A program made the position numbers and the translations under genes. From Photobacterium toruni (GTDB lineage: Bacteria; Pseudomonadota; Gammaproteobacteria; Enterobacterales; Vibrionaceae): a stretch of 64,000 nt of DNA. The notes under the pieces were generated by a model that made no database searches, was not told where the DNA came from, and was given only the letters and a program-made list of their open reading frames with translations. The stretch is taken from positions 1,860,001 to 1,924,000 of the forward strand of contig NZ_AP024854.1 in assembly GCF_024529955.1 (NCBI RefSeq), in the 5' to 3' direction. Positions 27,949 to 37,851 of the stretch are shown piece by piece. Position 1 is the first letter of the stretch. Each line of letters begins with the position of its first letter.

Positions 27949-28038
27949 GTTATGCCAGTGTGCGACGAACCTATTAATGAGTCAAGCCACGAGATCGCAT
28001 ATGCATAGATTTAATATAAAATAGATATTTGCGGTAAT

Positions 28039-28067
28039 AAAAAAGAGAACCGAAGCTCTCTTTTTTA
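28039..28067 (-). terminator. Terminator of the ycjXF operon
   Basis: AAAAGAGA / TCTCTTTT stem with A and T runs on both sides; located just past the ycjF stop. Confidence 0.8.
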
Positions 28068-28086
28068 TTTGGTATTCACTTATTCG

Positions 28087-29118
28087 TTAGCTCTTATCTT
28101 GCTTACCTAATTGACTTAATAAATCACGACGAATTTCACTTAGTTTTGGCTGCTCACCTTCCATCCACGGTAATGGACGCATAAGGTTAATCGCTTTAAG
28201 TCCTAATCGACCTGTTAGTAAACCAACACCGACACCTTGTGCTACTCGTGTTGACATTCGCCCAGCAAGATCCATTGAAAGCATATCCATGCCTAAATCA
28301 GCCACCACTTCAGATGCTCCAGCAAAAGCCATATTAGCAAGTACTAACTTGACTAATTTTATCCGTGACCAATAACTCAGTTCAATACCATATACCGCAG
28401 AAACCTGTTCAATTAAACGAAAGTTACGCCAAGCAACAAGCAACATATCAGCGACCGCTAATGGGCTCAAAGCGACCATTAATGCAGCTTCACTCGAGTA
28501 TTTAGCAACTAACTGTCGTGCTAACTTATCTTGCTGACTCACCACCATTTGATCATAAAGAGCCAACACTTCCCGATCATTATGGGTCGCACCTAGTGCG
28601 TGTAGCCAACGATCATACCCATGATTATCTGTTGAAATTTGGCTTAATTTAGCTAATTTCACACAAAACGCTTTTCCTGAACCAATGCCATCAGCTGTTA
28701 ATAACTGATGTGCTTGATCTCGTTCTGTTTGGCGCTGTTTTAAACGACGTAAATTAATTAATTCACGCCCTAACGCACCAATACCCGCCACAGCGATACC
28801 AGCAACAATCGCACTCCATCCTAATGATAACCAATTACCTGTTTGATAAGCTGTCATTACATGATCGACTGTCTGCCAGCCAACCATTGCAGCACCTGCG
28901 ACTATTAGTCCTTTGAGCCAACGGTGACGGCGCTTAGGCTTAGCCGCTAAAATTTGTCCAAGTGTCTGCTCACTTTCAACTTCTGTACTTTCAACAGTAT
29001 CCGGTAAAAATTCACTTTGCTGTTCAAAGTGCATTTTTACGGTTAAATCGGGTTGTTGATCACTTAATGGCTGCTGCGCTTCATCAAACACTATTTTTGC
29101 TTTTAATGGCTCTGTCAT
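28087..29118 (-). CDS. ycjF: UPF0283 inner-membrane protein YcjF
   Basis: 343-residue protein with two hydrophobic segments (about 68-88 and 98-118) and a DUF697-type C-terminal domain (ALSPLAVADMLLVAWRNFRL and GVGLLTGRLGLKAINLMRPL). The molecular role is not established. It starts 4 bases inside the end of ycjX (ATGA-type overlap), so the two are translationally coupled, and the pair follows the psp genes as in enteric bacteria, where it belongs to the phage-shock regulon. A membrane-stress role is therefore likely. Confidence 0.9.
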   Translation of the reverse strand: MTEPLKAKIVFDEAQQPLSDQQPDLTVKMHFEQQSEFLPDTVESTEVESEQTLGQILAAKPKRRHRWLKGLIVAGAAMVGWQTVDHVMTAYQTGNWLSLGWSAIVAGIAVAGIGALGRELINLRRLKQRQTERDQAHQLLTADGIGSGKAFCVKLAKLSQISTDNHGYDRWLHALGATHNDREVLALYDQMVVSQQDKLARQLVAKYSSEAALMVALSPLAVADMLLVAWRNFRLIEQVSAVYGIELSYWSRIKLVKLVLANMAFAGASEVVADLGMDMLSMDLAGRMSTRVAQGVGVGLLTGRLGLKAINLMRPLPWMEGEQPKLSEIRRDLLSQLGKQDKS

Positions 29119-30512
29119 TGCAATTTATCTCCCAATAGATATTCCAATGCTTTATCCATTCGAATATGTGGTAAAGGTTCATCTATTTGCTGTGGTAAAG
29201 GACGTAAGTTAATAAAATCAAATCCATTATTATTCCAAAAATCTTGATTGGGTAATCGTCGCGGCACATCACCAGGAAAGAATGTTTGTGCATTGCCTTC
29301 AATATCAGTTCCACGTAATGCGGGTACTTGTTTACCTTGATAACTCACAAATCCAGGTTCACTAGCTTGAACCGATGCCAAACTAACACAATCCATGGAA
29401 ATCCCTTCAAACGAGGCTGTTTGCCATGCTTCATTAACTAATTGCTGTAATAATCCGACTAAGTTTGGATGTTGCTCTGGCGTAATATGATCCGCTTTTG
29501 TTGCTGCAAATAACACCTTATCAATGCGTGGAGCAAACAGTCGACGTAGCATTGAACTACGACCATATTTAAAACTTTGCATCAGTTGATCTAACGCTTG
29601 GCGCATATCATTAAACGATTCATATCCTGCATTTAATGGCTGTAGACAATCTACTAATACAATTTGCCGATCAAACTTAGAAAAATGATCATTGTAAAAA
29701 GCCTTCACAACATGTTGTTGGTAATACTTATAGCGTTTTTTTAGCATACCAAAATTGCTGTCTTCTGTGGCAGTGGCTAGTTGCTGCTCAGTGTATTTAT
29801 TGGTCCATACCATTGGAAAAAACTGCAACACTGGTGCGCCAGCTAACTCTCCCGGTAACACAAATCGCCCCGGTTGAACCCAATGTAAACCACCTTCAGC
29901 TTTACATTGATGCAAATAATCCGTAAACGATGCGGCTATCGTTTCAATTAATGCCTCATCAGCCGGCGCAAATGGATCAAACTGTTCTCCCATTGCCAAC
30001 CATGACTGTGCTAATGCTAAACGTTGTCCTTTTAATGCCTGAGCTTGCTGCTTAGACCAACTTATAAAATCAAGATCAAGCAGCGGTAAATCTAATAACC
30101 ATTCACCAGGATAATCAATAATATCAAGATACAAGGTGGCAGTGTCTTGAAACAGTTTTAACGCCCCTTTTTGCGGCTTAAAACGTAAGGCTAATCGCGT
30201 TTGACTGACATCACAGGTTGGCTGAGGCCATGCTGGCGGTGAAGATAATAAGGCATTAATTCCCTCATCATAACCAAATTTAGGTATATGCATATCTAAT
30301 TGTGGTACACGTTTTGAACCCAATAAATAGCCTTCTCTTACTGCTGAAAACATAGGTAATCGAGGATTGGTACTTACGTGTAATAACTGATTAATCAGTG
30401 AGGTAATAAAGGCCGTTTTTCCTGCTCGTGATAAGCCTGTTACCGCAAGACGCACATGGCGATCAAGGCTGCGGTTAATCCATTTATCGACTTCATTGCT
30501 AATTCGATTCAT
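29115..30512 (-). CDS. ycjX: YcjX-family P-loop NTPase
   Basis: 465-residue protein of the YcjX (DUF463) family with the P-loop VTGLSRAGKTAFITSLIN at about 24-41 and DIIDYPGEWLLDLPL as a DxxG-like switch region, followed by DFISWSKQQAQALKG. It resembles dynamin-like or Ras-like GTPases. Its function is not settled; regulation with psp genes suggests envelope stress. Start codon ATG 30512 has TTAGGAACCG upstream (weak Shine-Dalgarno). Separated from pspC by a terminator-like hairpin at 30553-30588, so it is reached by read-through or has its own promoter. Confidence 0.9.
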   Translation of the reverse strand: MNRISNEVDKWINRSLDRHVRLAVTGLSRAGKTAFITSLINQLLHVSTNPRLPMFSAVREGYLLGSKRVPQLDMHIPKFGYDEGINALLSSPPAWPQPTCDVSQTRLALRFKPQKGALKLFQDTATLYLDIIDYPGEWLLDLPLLDLDFISWSKQQAQALKGQRLALAQSWLAMGEQFDPFAPADEALIETIAASFTDYLHQCKAEGGLHWVQPGRFVLPGELAGAPVLQFFPMVWTNKYTEQQLATATEDSNFGMLKKRYKYYQQHVVKAFYNDHFSKFDRQIVLVDCLQPLNAGYESFNDMRQALDQLMQSFKYGRSSMLRRLFAPRIDKVLFAATKADHITPEQHPNLVGLLQQLVNEAWQTASFEGISMDCVSLASVQASEPGFVSYQGKQVPALRGTDIEGNAQTFFPGDVPRRLPNQDFWNNNGFDFINLRPLPQQIDEPLPHIRMDKALEYLLGDKLQ

Positions 30513-30552
30513 TACGGTTCCTAATTAACATATATGGTTTGATAAACAACCA

Positions 30553-30588
30553 TAAAAAAAGCAGGCCTGAACCATCAGTACCTGCTTA
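30553..30588 (-). terminator. Terminator between pspC and ycjX
   Basis: On the minus strand AAGCAGG and CCTGCTT enclose a 15-base loop, followed by TTTTTATGG. Confidence 0.8.
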
Positions 30589-30650
30589 ATATTGATATTA
30601 TTTATAGACATAATCTACATAAATAACATCAAGCACTTTAGATTTTCACA

Positions 30651-31037
30651 CTAAAGTTTATTAAATTCACGATCAACTTTAAAGGCTGATGACGTTACAT
30701 AAGCTTCCATTTTTTGAATGCTCACTTCACTACGTGTAAGTTCAGCCTCCACATTATGCAAAATCTGTTGTGCTGACTGTCCTGTTTGCCACGGCTTTTG
30801 CTTAACATTATGTTCCGTATGTTGATGTTGTTGTTCTTTTCGCTGTAAAGGCATCTTATCTAAAATTAACCAAGCTGCAATATAGGCTACCGTTGCAAAA
30901 AAACCGACGCCCAATAAAAAAGCAGTTACGGCTAAAATACGCATCAACCAAATTTCAACACCAAAATATTCAGCTAAACCTGCACAAACACCACCTAATT
31001 TACCGTTTTTAGGATCTCGGTATAATGTTTTACGCAT
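30651..31037 (-). CDS. pspC: Phage shock protein C
   Basis: 128-residue inner-membrane protein. The PspC domain KLGGVCAGLAEYFGVEIWLMRI lies near the N-terminus, followed by one strong membrane segment (about 35-60). A coiled region with SQKMEA-like heptads ends the protein. With PspB it senses envelope stress and draws PspA to the membrane. Start set at 31037: GGAGG lies 8 bases upstream and the ATG shares one base with the pspB stop (TAATG), a sign of translational coupling. The longest frame adds five residues from 31052. Confidence 0.93.
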   Translation of the reverse strand: MRKTLYRDPKNGKLGGVCAGLAEYFGVEIWLMRILAVTAFLLGVGFFATVAYIAAWLILDKMPLQRKEQQHQHTEHNVKQKPWQTGQSAQQILHNVEAELTRSEVSIQKMEAYVTSSAFKVDREFNKL

Positions 31038-31264
31038 TACTTTTGCCTCCATTGTGGCGCTTCGGCATCAAGAATTCGCTCAAGCGTAACAATGCGCTCT
31101 TGCATTACCTCTGCGCGCGCCACTAAGGTTTCTAACTTTTGGTGGTCCTCTCCAGATAATCCCTCACCTGATTTACGCTTACTGCGGTAATGAAGAATTA
31201 ACCACAATGGCGCCACAACAATCATAAACACCACTAATGGAACACTAATAAAACCCATCGACAT
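31037..31264 (-). CDS. pspB: Phage shock protein B
   Basis: 75-residue membrane protein (E. coli PspB 74) with an N-terminal helix SVPLVVFMIVVAPLWLILHY and a cytoplasmic coiled coil ending ERILDAEAPQWRQK, both typical. PspB works with PspC as stress sensor and antagonist of PspA. Start set at ATG 31264, with AAGGAG 8 bases upstream; the longest frame starts with GTG at 31282. Overlaps pspC by one base. Confidence 0.94.
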   Translation of the reverse strand: MSMGFISVPLVVFMIVVAPLWLILHYRSKRKSGEGLSGEDHQKLETLVARAEVMQERIVTLERILDAEAPQWRQK

Positions 31265-31339
31265 TTGTTGTTCTCCTTTCACGCAAAGGTAATAGCACTA
31301 TTATTGTTTTTCTATTATTGAAAAGGCAATACCTTACAA

Positions 31340-32008
31340 TTACTGTTGCTTATCATTCATGCTTGCTTTTAAACGCTCAAGCTCTTTTTCAATATCATCT
31401 TGTGCTTGAAGATCAGCAAATTCTGACTCTAAGCTTTTTCCACGACCAAAACTATAGCTATCTGCTTCTGCTTCCATCTCATCAATACGACGTTCATATT
31501 GTTCAAACTTCGACATTGCTTCATCTACTTTACTTGTATCAAGTTGACGACGTACATCTCGACGCGTATCTGCCGCTTTATGACGGGTCACTAATGCTTG
31601 CTGGCGAGCACGAGTTTCTAATAATTTACGTTCAAGTTCAGCCACTTCTAACGATAACTTATCAATTGTTTCGTCAACTAATTTATATTCTTCATTTAAT
31701 GTTAACGCAACATCAACCAATTTTTGTTTTTCAATTAATGCGGCACGAGCAAGATCTTCACGCCCTTTTTGAATCGCTAAACTGGCTTTTTGCTGCCAAT
31801 CCGTTGACTGTGCTTCAATAGCAGTAATACGGCGACGCAGTTCTTTTTTGTCTGCTAATGCTCGAGCTGATGAAGTACGCACTTCAACCAATGTATCTTC
31901 CATTTCTTGAATAATAAGGCGAATTAACTTTTGTGGATCTTCGGCCTTATCTAACAATGAATTTACATTTGCATTTACAATATCAGCAAAACGAGAAAAA
32001 ATACCCAT
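31340..32008 (-). CDS. pspA: Phage shock protein A
   Basis: 222-residue PspA/IM30 protein, the exact E. coli length. It is mostly coiled coil (about 25-185), with the N-terminal amphipathic helix [20 protein letters not shown] and the conserved [17 protein letters not shown]. PspA binds and inhibits PspF when unstressed, and oligomerises on damaged membrane to limit proton leakage. ATG 32008 has AGGAG 7 bases upstream; a TTG two codons earlier was rejected. Transcribed from a sigma-54 promoter at 32113-32129, divergent from pspF. Confidence 0.97.
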   Translation of the reverse strand: MGIFSRFADIVNANVNSLLDKAEDPQKLIRLIIQEMEDTLVEVRTSSARALADKKELRRRITAIEAQSTDWQQKASLAIQKGREDLARAALIEKQKLVDVALTLNEEYKLVDETIDKLSLEVAELERKLLETRARQQALVTRHKAADTRRDVRRQLDTSKVDEAMSKFEQYERRIDEMEAEADSYSFGRGKSLESEFADLQAQDDIEKELERLKASMNDKQQ

Positions 32009-32112
32009 AATCAAACTCCTTAGTCAACCGCCCTGAATTATGCTCAAAAAACGGTTTATATCATCAGACTCACGTTATGTTGTCATGTGAGGTGCAATTC
32101 TTTTATATACAT

Positions 32113-32129
32113 ATCAACTTACGTGCCAA
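32113..32129 (-). promoter_or_regulatory. Sigma-54 promoter of pspA
   Basis: On the minus strand TTGGCACG-TAAG-TTGAT: the -24 element is a perfect match and the -12 element has TTGA instead of TTGC. E. coli pspA also deviates at that base, as I recall it (TTGT). It lies 105 bases before the pspA start and between divergent pspA and pspF, where PspF upstream activating sites are expected. Confidence 0.88.
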
Positions 32130-32226
32130 CTTTTAACTTGTTGTTTTTAATAAACTAAATAAATATAGTGGCATTTCAGCCAACAATGATATAGTGAATA
32201 AAACTAAATTTTAGTGAGATTGACCA

Positions 32227-33255
32227 ATGAGAAAAACCGAAAATTTGATCGGTGAATCAGACGCTTTTTTAGCAGTACTTGATCACGCATCACGCCTTGC
32301 AACACTTAACCGCCCAGTGCTTATTTTAGGTGAGCGCGGTACAGGTAAAGAGCTGATTGCACAGAGAATTCATTATCTATCAACACGATGGGATCAGCCA
32401 CTAATTAGCTTAAACTGTGCCGCACTCGCTGATGGCGTAATTGATTCTGAACTTTTTGGTCATGAAGCGGGCGCATTTACAGGTGCAAAAGGTCGCCACC
32501 AAGGACGGTTTGAACGCGCTGAAAATGGTACTCTTTTTTTAGATGAACTTGCTACAGCACCAATGGGGGTTCAAGAAAAACTATTACGCGTAATCGAATA
32601 TGGTGAATATGAGCGAGTTGGAGGCAATAAGAGTTGCCAAGCCAATGTCCGATTGATCTGCGCAACGAATCAAAACCTACCACAATTAGCCGCTGACGGT
32701 AAATTTCGTGCTGATTTATTAGATCGATTAGCCTTTGAAGTGATCCATTTACCGCCACTCCGAGCACGAGTTGATGATATTTTACCATTAGCCGAACACT
32801 ATGCTGTACGTATGTGCCGTGAAATGAATTTTAGTTACTTTGCTGGTTTTAGTTACCAAGCTCAACAACAATTATTAAACTATTCATGGCCGGGTAATAT
32901 TCGTGAACTAAAAAACGTTGTTGAGCGTTCAGTGTTTAGACATGCAATTGAAAATGAGGTTATCAATACGATTATAATCGATCCCTTCACTACGCCATGG
33001 GATCAACCTAGCACCGAACATCCTCAGCAATCTCAACCTGAAACCAGCGTAGCATTAACCAAATCGAATACCTCCACATTGACATTCCCTATTGATTTAC
33101 GTCAACAACTACAGCAACAAGAAATTATTTGGATTGAACAATCTTTAGTATTAGCTAAATTTAATCAAACAAAAGCCGCTGAGTTATTAAGCCTTAGTTA
33201 CCATCAACTAAGAGGATTAATTCGTAAATATGACATCAATGTTAATGGTGATTAA
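32227..33255 (+). CDS. pspF: Sigma-54 activator PspF
   Basis: 342-residue enhancer-binding protein without a regulatory receiver domain, as in PspF. AAA+ domain: Walker A GERGTGKE (35-42), GAFTGA loop (82-87) for sigma-54 contact, Walker B GTLFLDELA and SWPGNIRELKNVVERSVF. A C-terminal Fis-type helix-turn-helix contains NQTKAAELLSLSYHQLRGLI. The linker (about 255-300) is rich in Gln, Ser and Thr and longer than in E. coli PspF (325 residues). It activates pspA; PspA inhibits it. It leads into the sap genes after 136 bases. Confidence 0.96.
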   Translation: MRKTENLIGESDAFLAVLDHASRLATLNRPVLILGERGTGKELIAQRIHYLSTRWDQPLISLNCAALADGVIDSELFGHEAGAFTGAKGRHQGRFERAENGTLFLDELATAPMGVQEKLLRVIEYGEYERVGGNKSCQANVRLICATNQNLPQLAADGKFRADLLDRLAFEVIHLPPLRARVDDILPLAEHYAVRMCREMNFSYFAGFSYQAQQQLLNYSWPGNIRELKNVVERSVFRHAIENEVINTIIIDPFTTPWDQPSTEHPQQSQPETSVALTKSNTSTLTFPIDLRQQLQQQEIIWIEQSLVLAKFNQTKAAELLSLSYHQLRGLIRKYDINVNGD

Positions 33256-33391
33256 TCAACCAAATTAAGACTGCTATTCAACATAATTGACGCTTTTTCG
33301 CTAATTTAATTTAAAACAAGCGGGATAACTTGGTGAGTGAGATGGAAAATGTTAAATTTAAAAACTTAATTTCAAATAACGCCTATTAAAT

Positions 33392-35011
33392 ATGAGCGCT
33401 TACTATCGTCTTTTTATTGCTAGTTTGGTTTTATTAACCTTTAGTGGCTGTAAACAACCAACAACAGATTCTATTACCCAACGAAGCGGGTTTGTCTATT
33501 GTGGTCAAGATACGCCAACAACACTTAATCCTCAGTTAACAGACGGTGGACTAACAGCAGAAACCCTTTCGGCACAAATTTTTGACCGTCTGCTCTTACT
33601 CGATCCCGTTAGCCATAAACCACTACCTGATCTTGCTAAAAGCTGGACAGTCAGTGATGATGGTTTAGTGTATACATTCACACTTCGTCAAGGTGTGCAG
33701 TTTCAAACAACCACATGGTTTACTCCAACGCGCACCATGAATGCAGCAGATGTTGTATTCAGCTTTGATCGCGTAATTAACCCTGATAATCCTTTCCATC
33801 ATATTTCAGGGGGACGCTATCCATGGTTTGAAAGCCTTGGTTTTGCTAATGATATCGAAGAGATTAAAGCACTTAATCCTCATACGGTTCAATTTACCCT
33901 AAGACGTCCTGATAACTCATTTTTATCTAATTTAGCCACCAGTTATGCCGTCGTTTATTCTGCAGAATATGGCAAACAATTATTAAAATCAGGTCAAATT
34001 GGAAAATTGGATAGTCGTCCTATTGGTACTGGACCTTTTTATGTCGATCAGTTTATACCTAACGATCTTATTCGGTTAAAACACCATATTGGTTATTGGC
34101 AAGGTGTCGCACCAATGGAGCAAGTGGTATTTGATATCTCTTCTCGTGGTATGGGTAACTTAACTAAATTATTAAGTACGGAATGTGACGTCTTAGCCTC
34201 ACCCGTTGCTAGTCAATTACCAGTAATAACAGATAATGATAATTATGAATTATTAGCACAAACGGGGATGAACGTCTCTTTTCTAGCGCTGAACACTGAT
34301 CTTAAGCCATTGAATAACATCAAGGTTCGAGAGGCAATAAATTATGCCATTAATAGAAATACTCTTCTAAATTCAGTTTATTACGGCACGGCAACTAAAG
34401 CAAAAAGCTTATTACCACCAACATCATGGGCTTATAATAATGATAATAAAACCATTACTTATAATCCTAAAAAAGCCAAAGCATTACTTAAACAAGCTGG
34501 CTATAACACCGATCAAGTATTAACCATGTGGGTTCCTTTAGAATCTCGACCTTATAACCCAAGCCCACAAAAAACAGCGGAACTCATACAAGCAAACCTC
34601 AAAGCAATTGGCATTAATGTAATTATTTATCATCAAGATAACATTGGTCGGCTTGGTGTTAATGATATGAATAAATACGATATGATGCTCGCAGGTTGGA
34701 TTGCTGATAATGGTGATCCCGACAATTTCTTGCGCCCATTACTGTCTTGTAATGCTAAACAGGCTGGTTTAAATGTTGCTAATTGGTGTGATATTCAATT
34801 CGATAATTTAATTGAGCTCGCATTACGTACCAATAAAACTCAACAACGACTCAACTACTATCAACATGCGCAAGATATTCTTGATCAACAACTCCCGATC
34901 ATTCCTCTTGCTCATGGTGTGCATTTTCAAGCACACAATAAAACACTCGGCGGACTGCAAATGAGTCCTTTCGGCTCGCGTTCATTTTCCAGCGTCTATC
35001 GGACTGAGTAA
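33392..35011 (+). CDS. sapA: Peptide-binding lipoprotein SapA
   Basis: 539-residue solute-binding protein (SBP_bac_5, DppA/OppA type). The N-terminus is a lipoprotein signal: hydrophobic LFIASLVLLTFSG followed by Cys, so the mature protein is probably lipid-anchored, whereas enterobacterial SapA has an ordinary signal peptide as far as I recall. ARTMNAADVVFSFDRV and the GTGPF motif (RPIGTGPFYVDQF) are typical. The sap system has been linked to antimicrobial-peptide resistance, potassium uptake and haem or putrescine movement in other species. First gene of sapABCDF, next to pspF as in enterics. Confidence 0.92.
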   Translation: MSAYYRLFIASLVLLTFSGCKQPTTDSITQRSGFVYCGQDTPTTLNPQLTDGGLTAETLSAQIFDRLLLLDPVSHKPLPDLAKSWTVSDDGLVYTFTLRQGVQFQTTTWFTPTRTMNAADVVFSFDRVINPDNPFHHISGGRYPWFESLGFANDIEEIKALNPHTVQFTLRRPDNSFLSNLATSYAVVYSAEYGKQLLKSGQIGKLDSRPIGTGPFYVDQFIPNDLIRLKHHIGYWQGVAPMEQVVFDISSRGMGNLTKLLSTECDVLASPVASQLPVITDNDNYELLAQTGMNVSFLALNTDLKPLNNIKVREAINYAINRNTLLNSVYYGTATKAKSLLPPTSWAYNNDNKTITYNPKKAKALLKQAGYNTDQVLTMWVPLESRPYNPSPQKTAELIQANLKAIGINVIIYHQDNIGRLGVNDMNKYDMMLAGWIADNGDPDNFLRPLLSCNAKQAGLNVANWCDIQFDNLIELALRTNKTQQRLNYYQHAQDILDQQLPIIPLAHGVHFQAHNKTLGGLQMSPFGSRSFSSVYRTE

Positions 35012-35014
35012 AGT

Positions 35015-35977
35015 ATGTTTATTTACACTATACGTCGCTTAAATCTATTCATTATTACATTACTTATTCTAACGATTGTTAGTTTCAGTATTTTAAGACT
35101 TGATACCCAACTGCAATGGGCATATGAACCATTTTTGCAAGGTTGGTTTATTTACCTAAAAAATTTACTTTCAGGTAACTTAGGTATTAGTCCAACGGGG
35201 ATTCCAATGAGCACTGAGATACTCAAAGTATTTCCAGCCACATTAGAGTTATGTTTTTTTGCTTTTTTGTTATCTTTAATCATTGGTATTCCTTTAGGTA
35301 CCATTGCCGGAGTCCGTCGTGGCTACCCTATTGATACCATCATAAGCTCAATTACATTATTAGGTTATTCCATTCCTTTGTTTTGGCTTGCAATGTTACT
35401 TATCTTGCTCTTTTCATTAAACTTAGGTTGGTTGCCTGTTTCAGGCCGTTATAGCTTATTGTATCAATTTAATCATGTTACAGGTTTTGCTTTAATTGAT
35501 ATCTTACTCTCTGATAAGCCATACCGTATGGAAGCTTTCTTTGATGCAATAAAACACCTCGTTTTACCCACAATTGTATTAGCAATGGCACCAACAACTG
35601 AAGTTATTCGTTTAACACGTGCATCTATTGCCGAAGTCATGACCAAAAATTATATCAAAGTTGCACAAACTAAAGGTCTTTCAACCTTTGAAATTGTACG
35701 TCGTCATGGTATGAAAAATGCTATTCCGCCGATCATTCCTAAACTTGGAATGCAGTTTGCAGCCATGATGACATTTGCGATGTTAACTGAATCTATATTC
35801 AATTGGCCGGGTGTTGGACGTTGGCTACTTAATGCGATTGCAGCTCAAAACTATGTTGCTATTCAAGCGGGTGTTATTACTGTGGGTGGCTTTATTCTAT
35901 TAGCCAATATCTTATCTGATATTATTGGTGCAATTATTAATCCATTGGTAAGGAAAGAATGGTATGCCATCAAATAG
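35015..35977 (+). CDS. sapB: ABC transporter permease SapB
   Basis: 320-residue DppB-type inner-membrane permease with about six helices. The first helix IIRLNLFIITLLILTIVSFS and the EAA-loop region LTRASIAEVMTKNYIKVAQT ... KGLSTFEIVRRHGMKNAIPP, which contacts the ATPases, are typical. ATG 35015 lies three bases after the sapA stop codon, with no strong Shine-Dalgarno; translation is probably coupled. Ends 14 bases inside sapC. Confidence 0.93.
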   Translation: MFIYTIRRLNLFIITLLILTIVSFSILRLDTQLQWAYEPFLQGWFIYLKNLLSGNLGISPTGIPMSTEILKVFPATLELCFFAFLLSLIIGIPLGTIAGVRRGYPIDTIISSITLLGYSIPLFWLAMLLILLFSLNLGWLPVSGRYSLLYQFNHVTGFALIDILLSDKPYRMEAFFDAIKHLVLPTIVLAMAPTTEVIRLTRASIAEVMTKNYIKVAQTKGLSTFEIVRRHGMKNAIPPIIPKLGMQFAAMMTFAMLTESIFNWPGVGRWLLNAIAAQNYVAIQAGVITVGGFILLANILSDIIGAIINPLVRKEWYAIK

Positions 35978-36851
35978 TGTTTACCAAGAAGCAACTATCC
36001 CTACACAGTGGGAACGATCATGGCAAAATTTTCGTGCTAACTCGTTAGCTATGTTTGGTTTATGGAGCCTATTAGCTCTGTTATTAATTACGGTAAATGC
36101 TCGCTGGTTAGCACCTTATTCTGCGATAGAACAAGTCGGTGAACTACTGATGCCACCTTCATGGGATAATTCAGGGCATGTATCCTTCTTTTTTGGTACT
36201 GACGATCTTGGACGTGATATTTTATCGCGACTATTAATCGGTAGCCAATTAACCTTTGGCTATGCTTTATTAATTGCATTTGCATCCAGTATCATTGGTC
36301 TACTAATTGGTATTTTAGCAGGCATGAGCAGCGGTCTTAAATCAAGTTTTCTTAACCATATATTAGATACTGTATTATCTATTCCATCATTGTTACTCGC
36401 AATAATTGTTGTTGCTTATATGGGACCCGGAGAGACTCACATTTTATTTGCCATTTGGCTGGCATTAATTCCACGGTTTATTCGTGCAGTCTATACCGCT
36501 GTTCATATAGAAGTCGCTAAAGACTACATTATTGCAGCACGTCTTGATGGTGCTAACAGCTTTTACCTTCTTTATAATTCGATATTACCTAACATTCTAA
36601 CCACCATAACCACTGAAATGACACGTGCTATTTCAGTCGCAATTATGGACATTGCTGCACTTGGTTTCCTTGGTTTAGGTGCACAAGCGCCACAGCCAGA
36701 ATGGGGTGCAATGCTTGGGGATTCGATTGATCTTATTTATCTTGCGCCATGGACAGTCACACTGCCAGGGCTTGCGATTATGTTTAGCGTATTAGTCATA
36801 AACCTTGTTGGTGATGGTATGCGTCAAGCACTTAACGCGGGAATTGATTAA
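35964..36851 (+). CDS. sapC: ABC transporter permease SapC
   Basis: 295-residue DppC-type permease partner of SapB. The N-terminal helix [20 protein letters not shown], then the periplasmic motif [20 protein letters not shown] that marks DppC/OppC proteins. The EAA loop [20 protein letters not shown] contacts the SapD/SapF ATPases. [20 protein letters not shown] is also characteristic. Overlaps sapB by 14 bases and is followed one base later by sapD. Confidence 0.93.
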   Translation: MPSNSVYQEATIPTQWERSWQNFRANSLAMFGLWSLLALLLITVNARWLAPYSAIEQVGELLMPPSWDNSGHVSFFFGTDDLGRDILSRLLIGSQLTFGYALLIAFASSIIGLLIGILAGMSSGLKSSFLNHILDTVLSIPSLLLAIIVVAYMGPGETHILFAIWLALIPRFIRAVYTAVHIEVAKDYIIAARLDGANSFYLLYNSILPNILTTITTEMTRAISVAIMDIAALGFLGLGAQAPQPEWGAMLGDSIDLIYLAPWTVTLPGLAIMFSVLVINLVGDGMRQALNAGID

Positions 36852-36852
36852 C

Positions 36853-37851
36853 ATGCCATTACTCGATATACGTAACTTAACCATCGAAATAGATACCCCT
36901 CAAGGGATGGTAAAAGCGGTTGATCGCATGAGTCTAACCATTAACGAAAGCGAAATTCGTGGTTTAGTGGGAGAATCTGGCTCTGGTAAAAGCTTAGTTG
37001 CTAAAGCCATTGCTGGTGTATGTAAAGACAACTGGCGAGTTAACGCTGACCGCATGCGTTTGGGTGATGTCGATTTACTCGCATTATCACCTCGTCAGCG
37101 CCGTAAAATTGTTAGTCGCGAAATTGCAATGATTTTCCAAGAGCCGTCAACCTGTCTTGATCCTTCTGAGCGTATTGGTGAACAGTTAGAAGAAGCTATT
37201 CCATCATCATCATTTAGTGGTCGATTTTGGCAGCGTTTTCATTGGCGTCAAAAGCAAGCTATTGCGCTATTACATAAGGTGGGCATTAAAGAACATAAAC
37301 GGATCATGCGCAGTTATCCTTATGAATTAACTGATGGTGAATGCCAAAAAGTAATGATTGCAATGGCGATTGCTAACCGTCCTCGACTATTAATTGCCGA
37401 TGAGCCAACTAACGATCTTGACCCAATTACTCAGGCGCAGATTTTTCGCTTACTGAGCCGTATGAACCAATTAGGTAATACAACGATTCTATTAGTCAGT
37501 CATGATCTAAATACCGTGACCCAATGGGCGGATAGAATCACCGTAATGTATTGTGGGCAATCAGTAGAATCTGGAACATCAAAGCAATTACTTGAGTTGC
37601 CTCATCACCCTTACACTGCTGCACTGATGCGGGCAATGCCTGATTTTTCTCTTGGTATCAGCCATAAATGTAAATTAGAAACATTACCGGGTTCTATCCC
37701 CCCACTCCAACATCTACCAATAGGCTGTCGTTTAGGGCCTCGTTGTCCTTATGCACAACGCAAATGTGTTGAAGTGCCTAAGCGTCAAAAAATCAAAAGT
37801 CATAAATTTAGCTGTCATTTCCCGCTGAATATGAAGGATGATAATAAATGA
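36853..37851 (+). CDS. sapD: ABC transporter ATP-binding protein SapD
   Basis: 332-residue ATPase (E. coli SapD 330). Walker [10 protein letters not shown]-loop [18 protein letters not shown], Walker [11 protein letters not shown] and switch His in LLVSHD. The signature motif is degenerate, [18 protein letters not shown] rather than LSGGQ, as in E. coli SapD. The C-terminal OppD-type region has the Cys pattern [15 protein letters not shown], which may bind a metal cluster. Start set at 36853, one base after the sapC stop; the longest frame begins inside sapC at 36805. Overlaps sapF by 4 bases. Confidence 0.94.
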   Translation: MPLLDIRNLTIEIDTPQGMVKAVDRMSLTINESEIRGLVGESGSGKSLVAKAIAGVCKDNWRVNADRMRLGDVDLLALSPRQRRKIVSREIAMIFQEPSTCLDPSERIGEQLEEAIPSSSFSGRFWQRFHWRQKQAIALLHKVGIKEHKRIMRSYPYELTDGECQKVMIAMAIANRPRLLIADEPTNDLDPITQAQIFRLLSRMNQLGNTTILLVSHDLNTVTQWADRITVMYCGQSVESGTSKQLLELPHHPYTAALMRAMPDFSLGISHKCKLETLPGSIPPLQHLPIGCRLGPRCPYAQRKCVEVPKRQKIKSHKFSCHFPLNMKDDNK

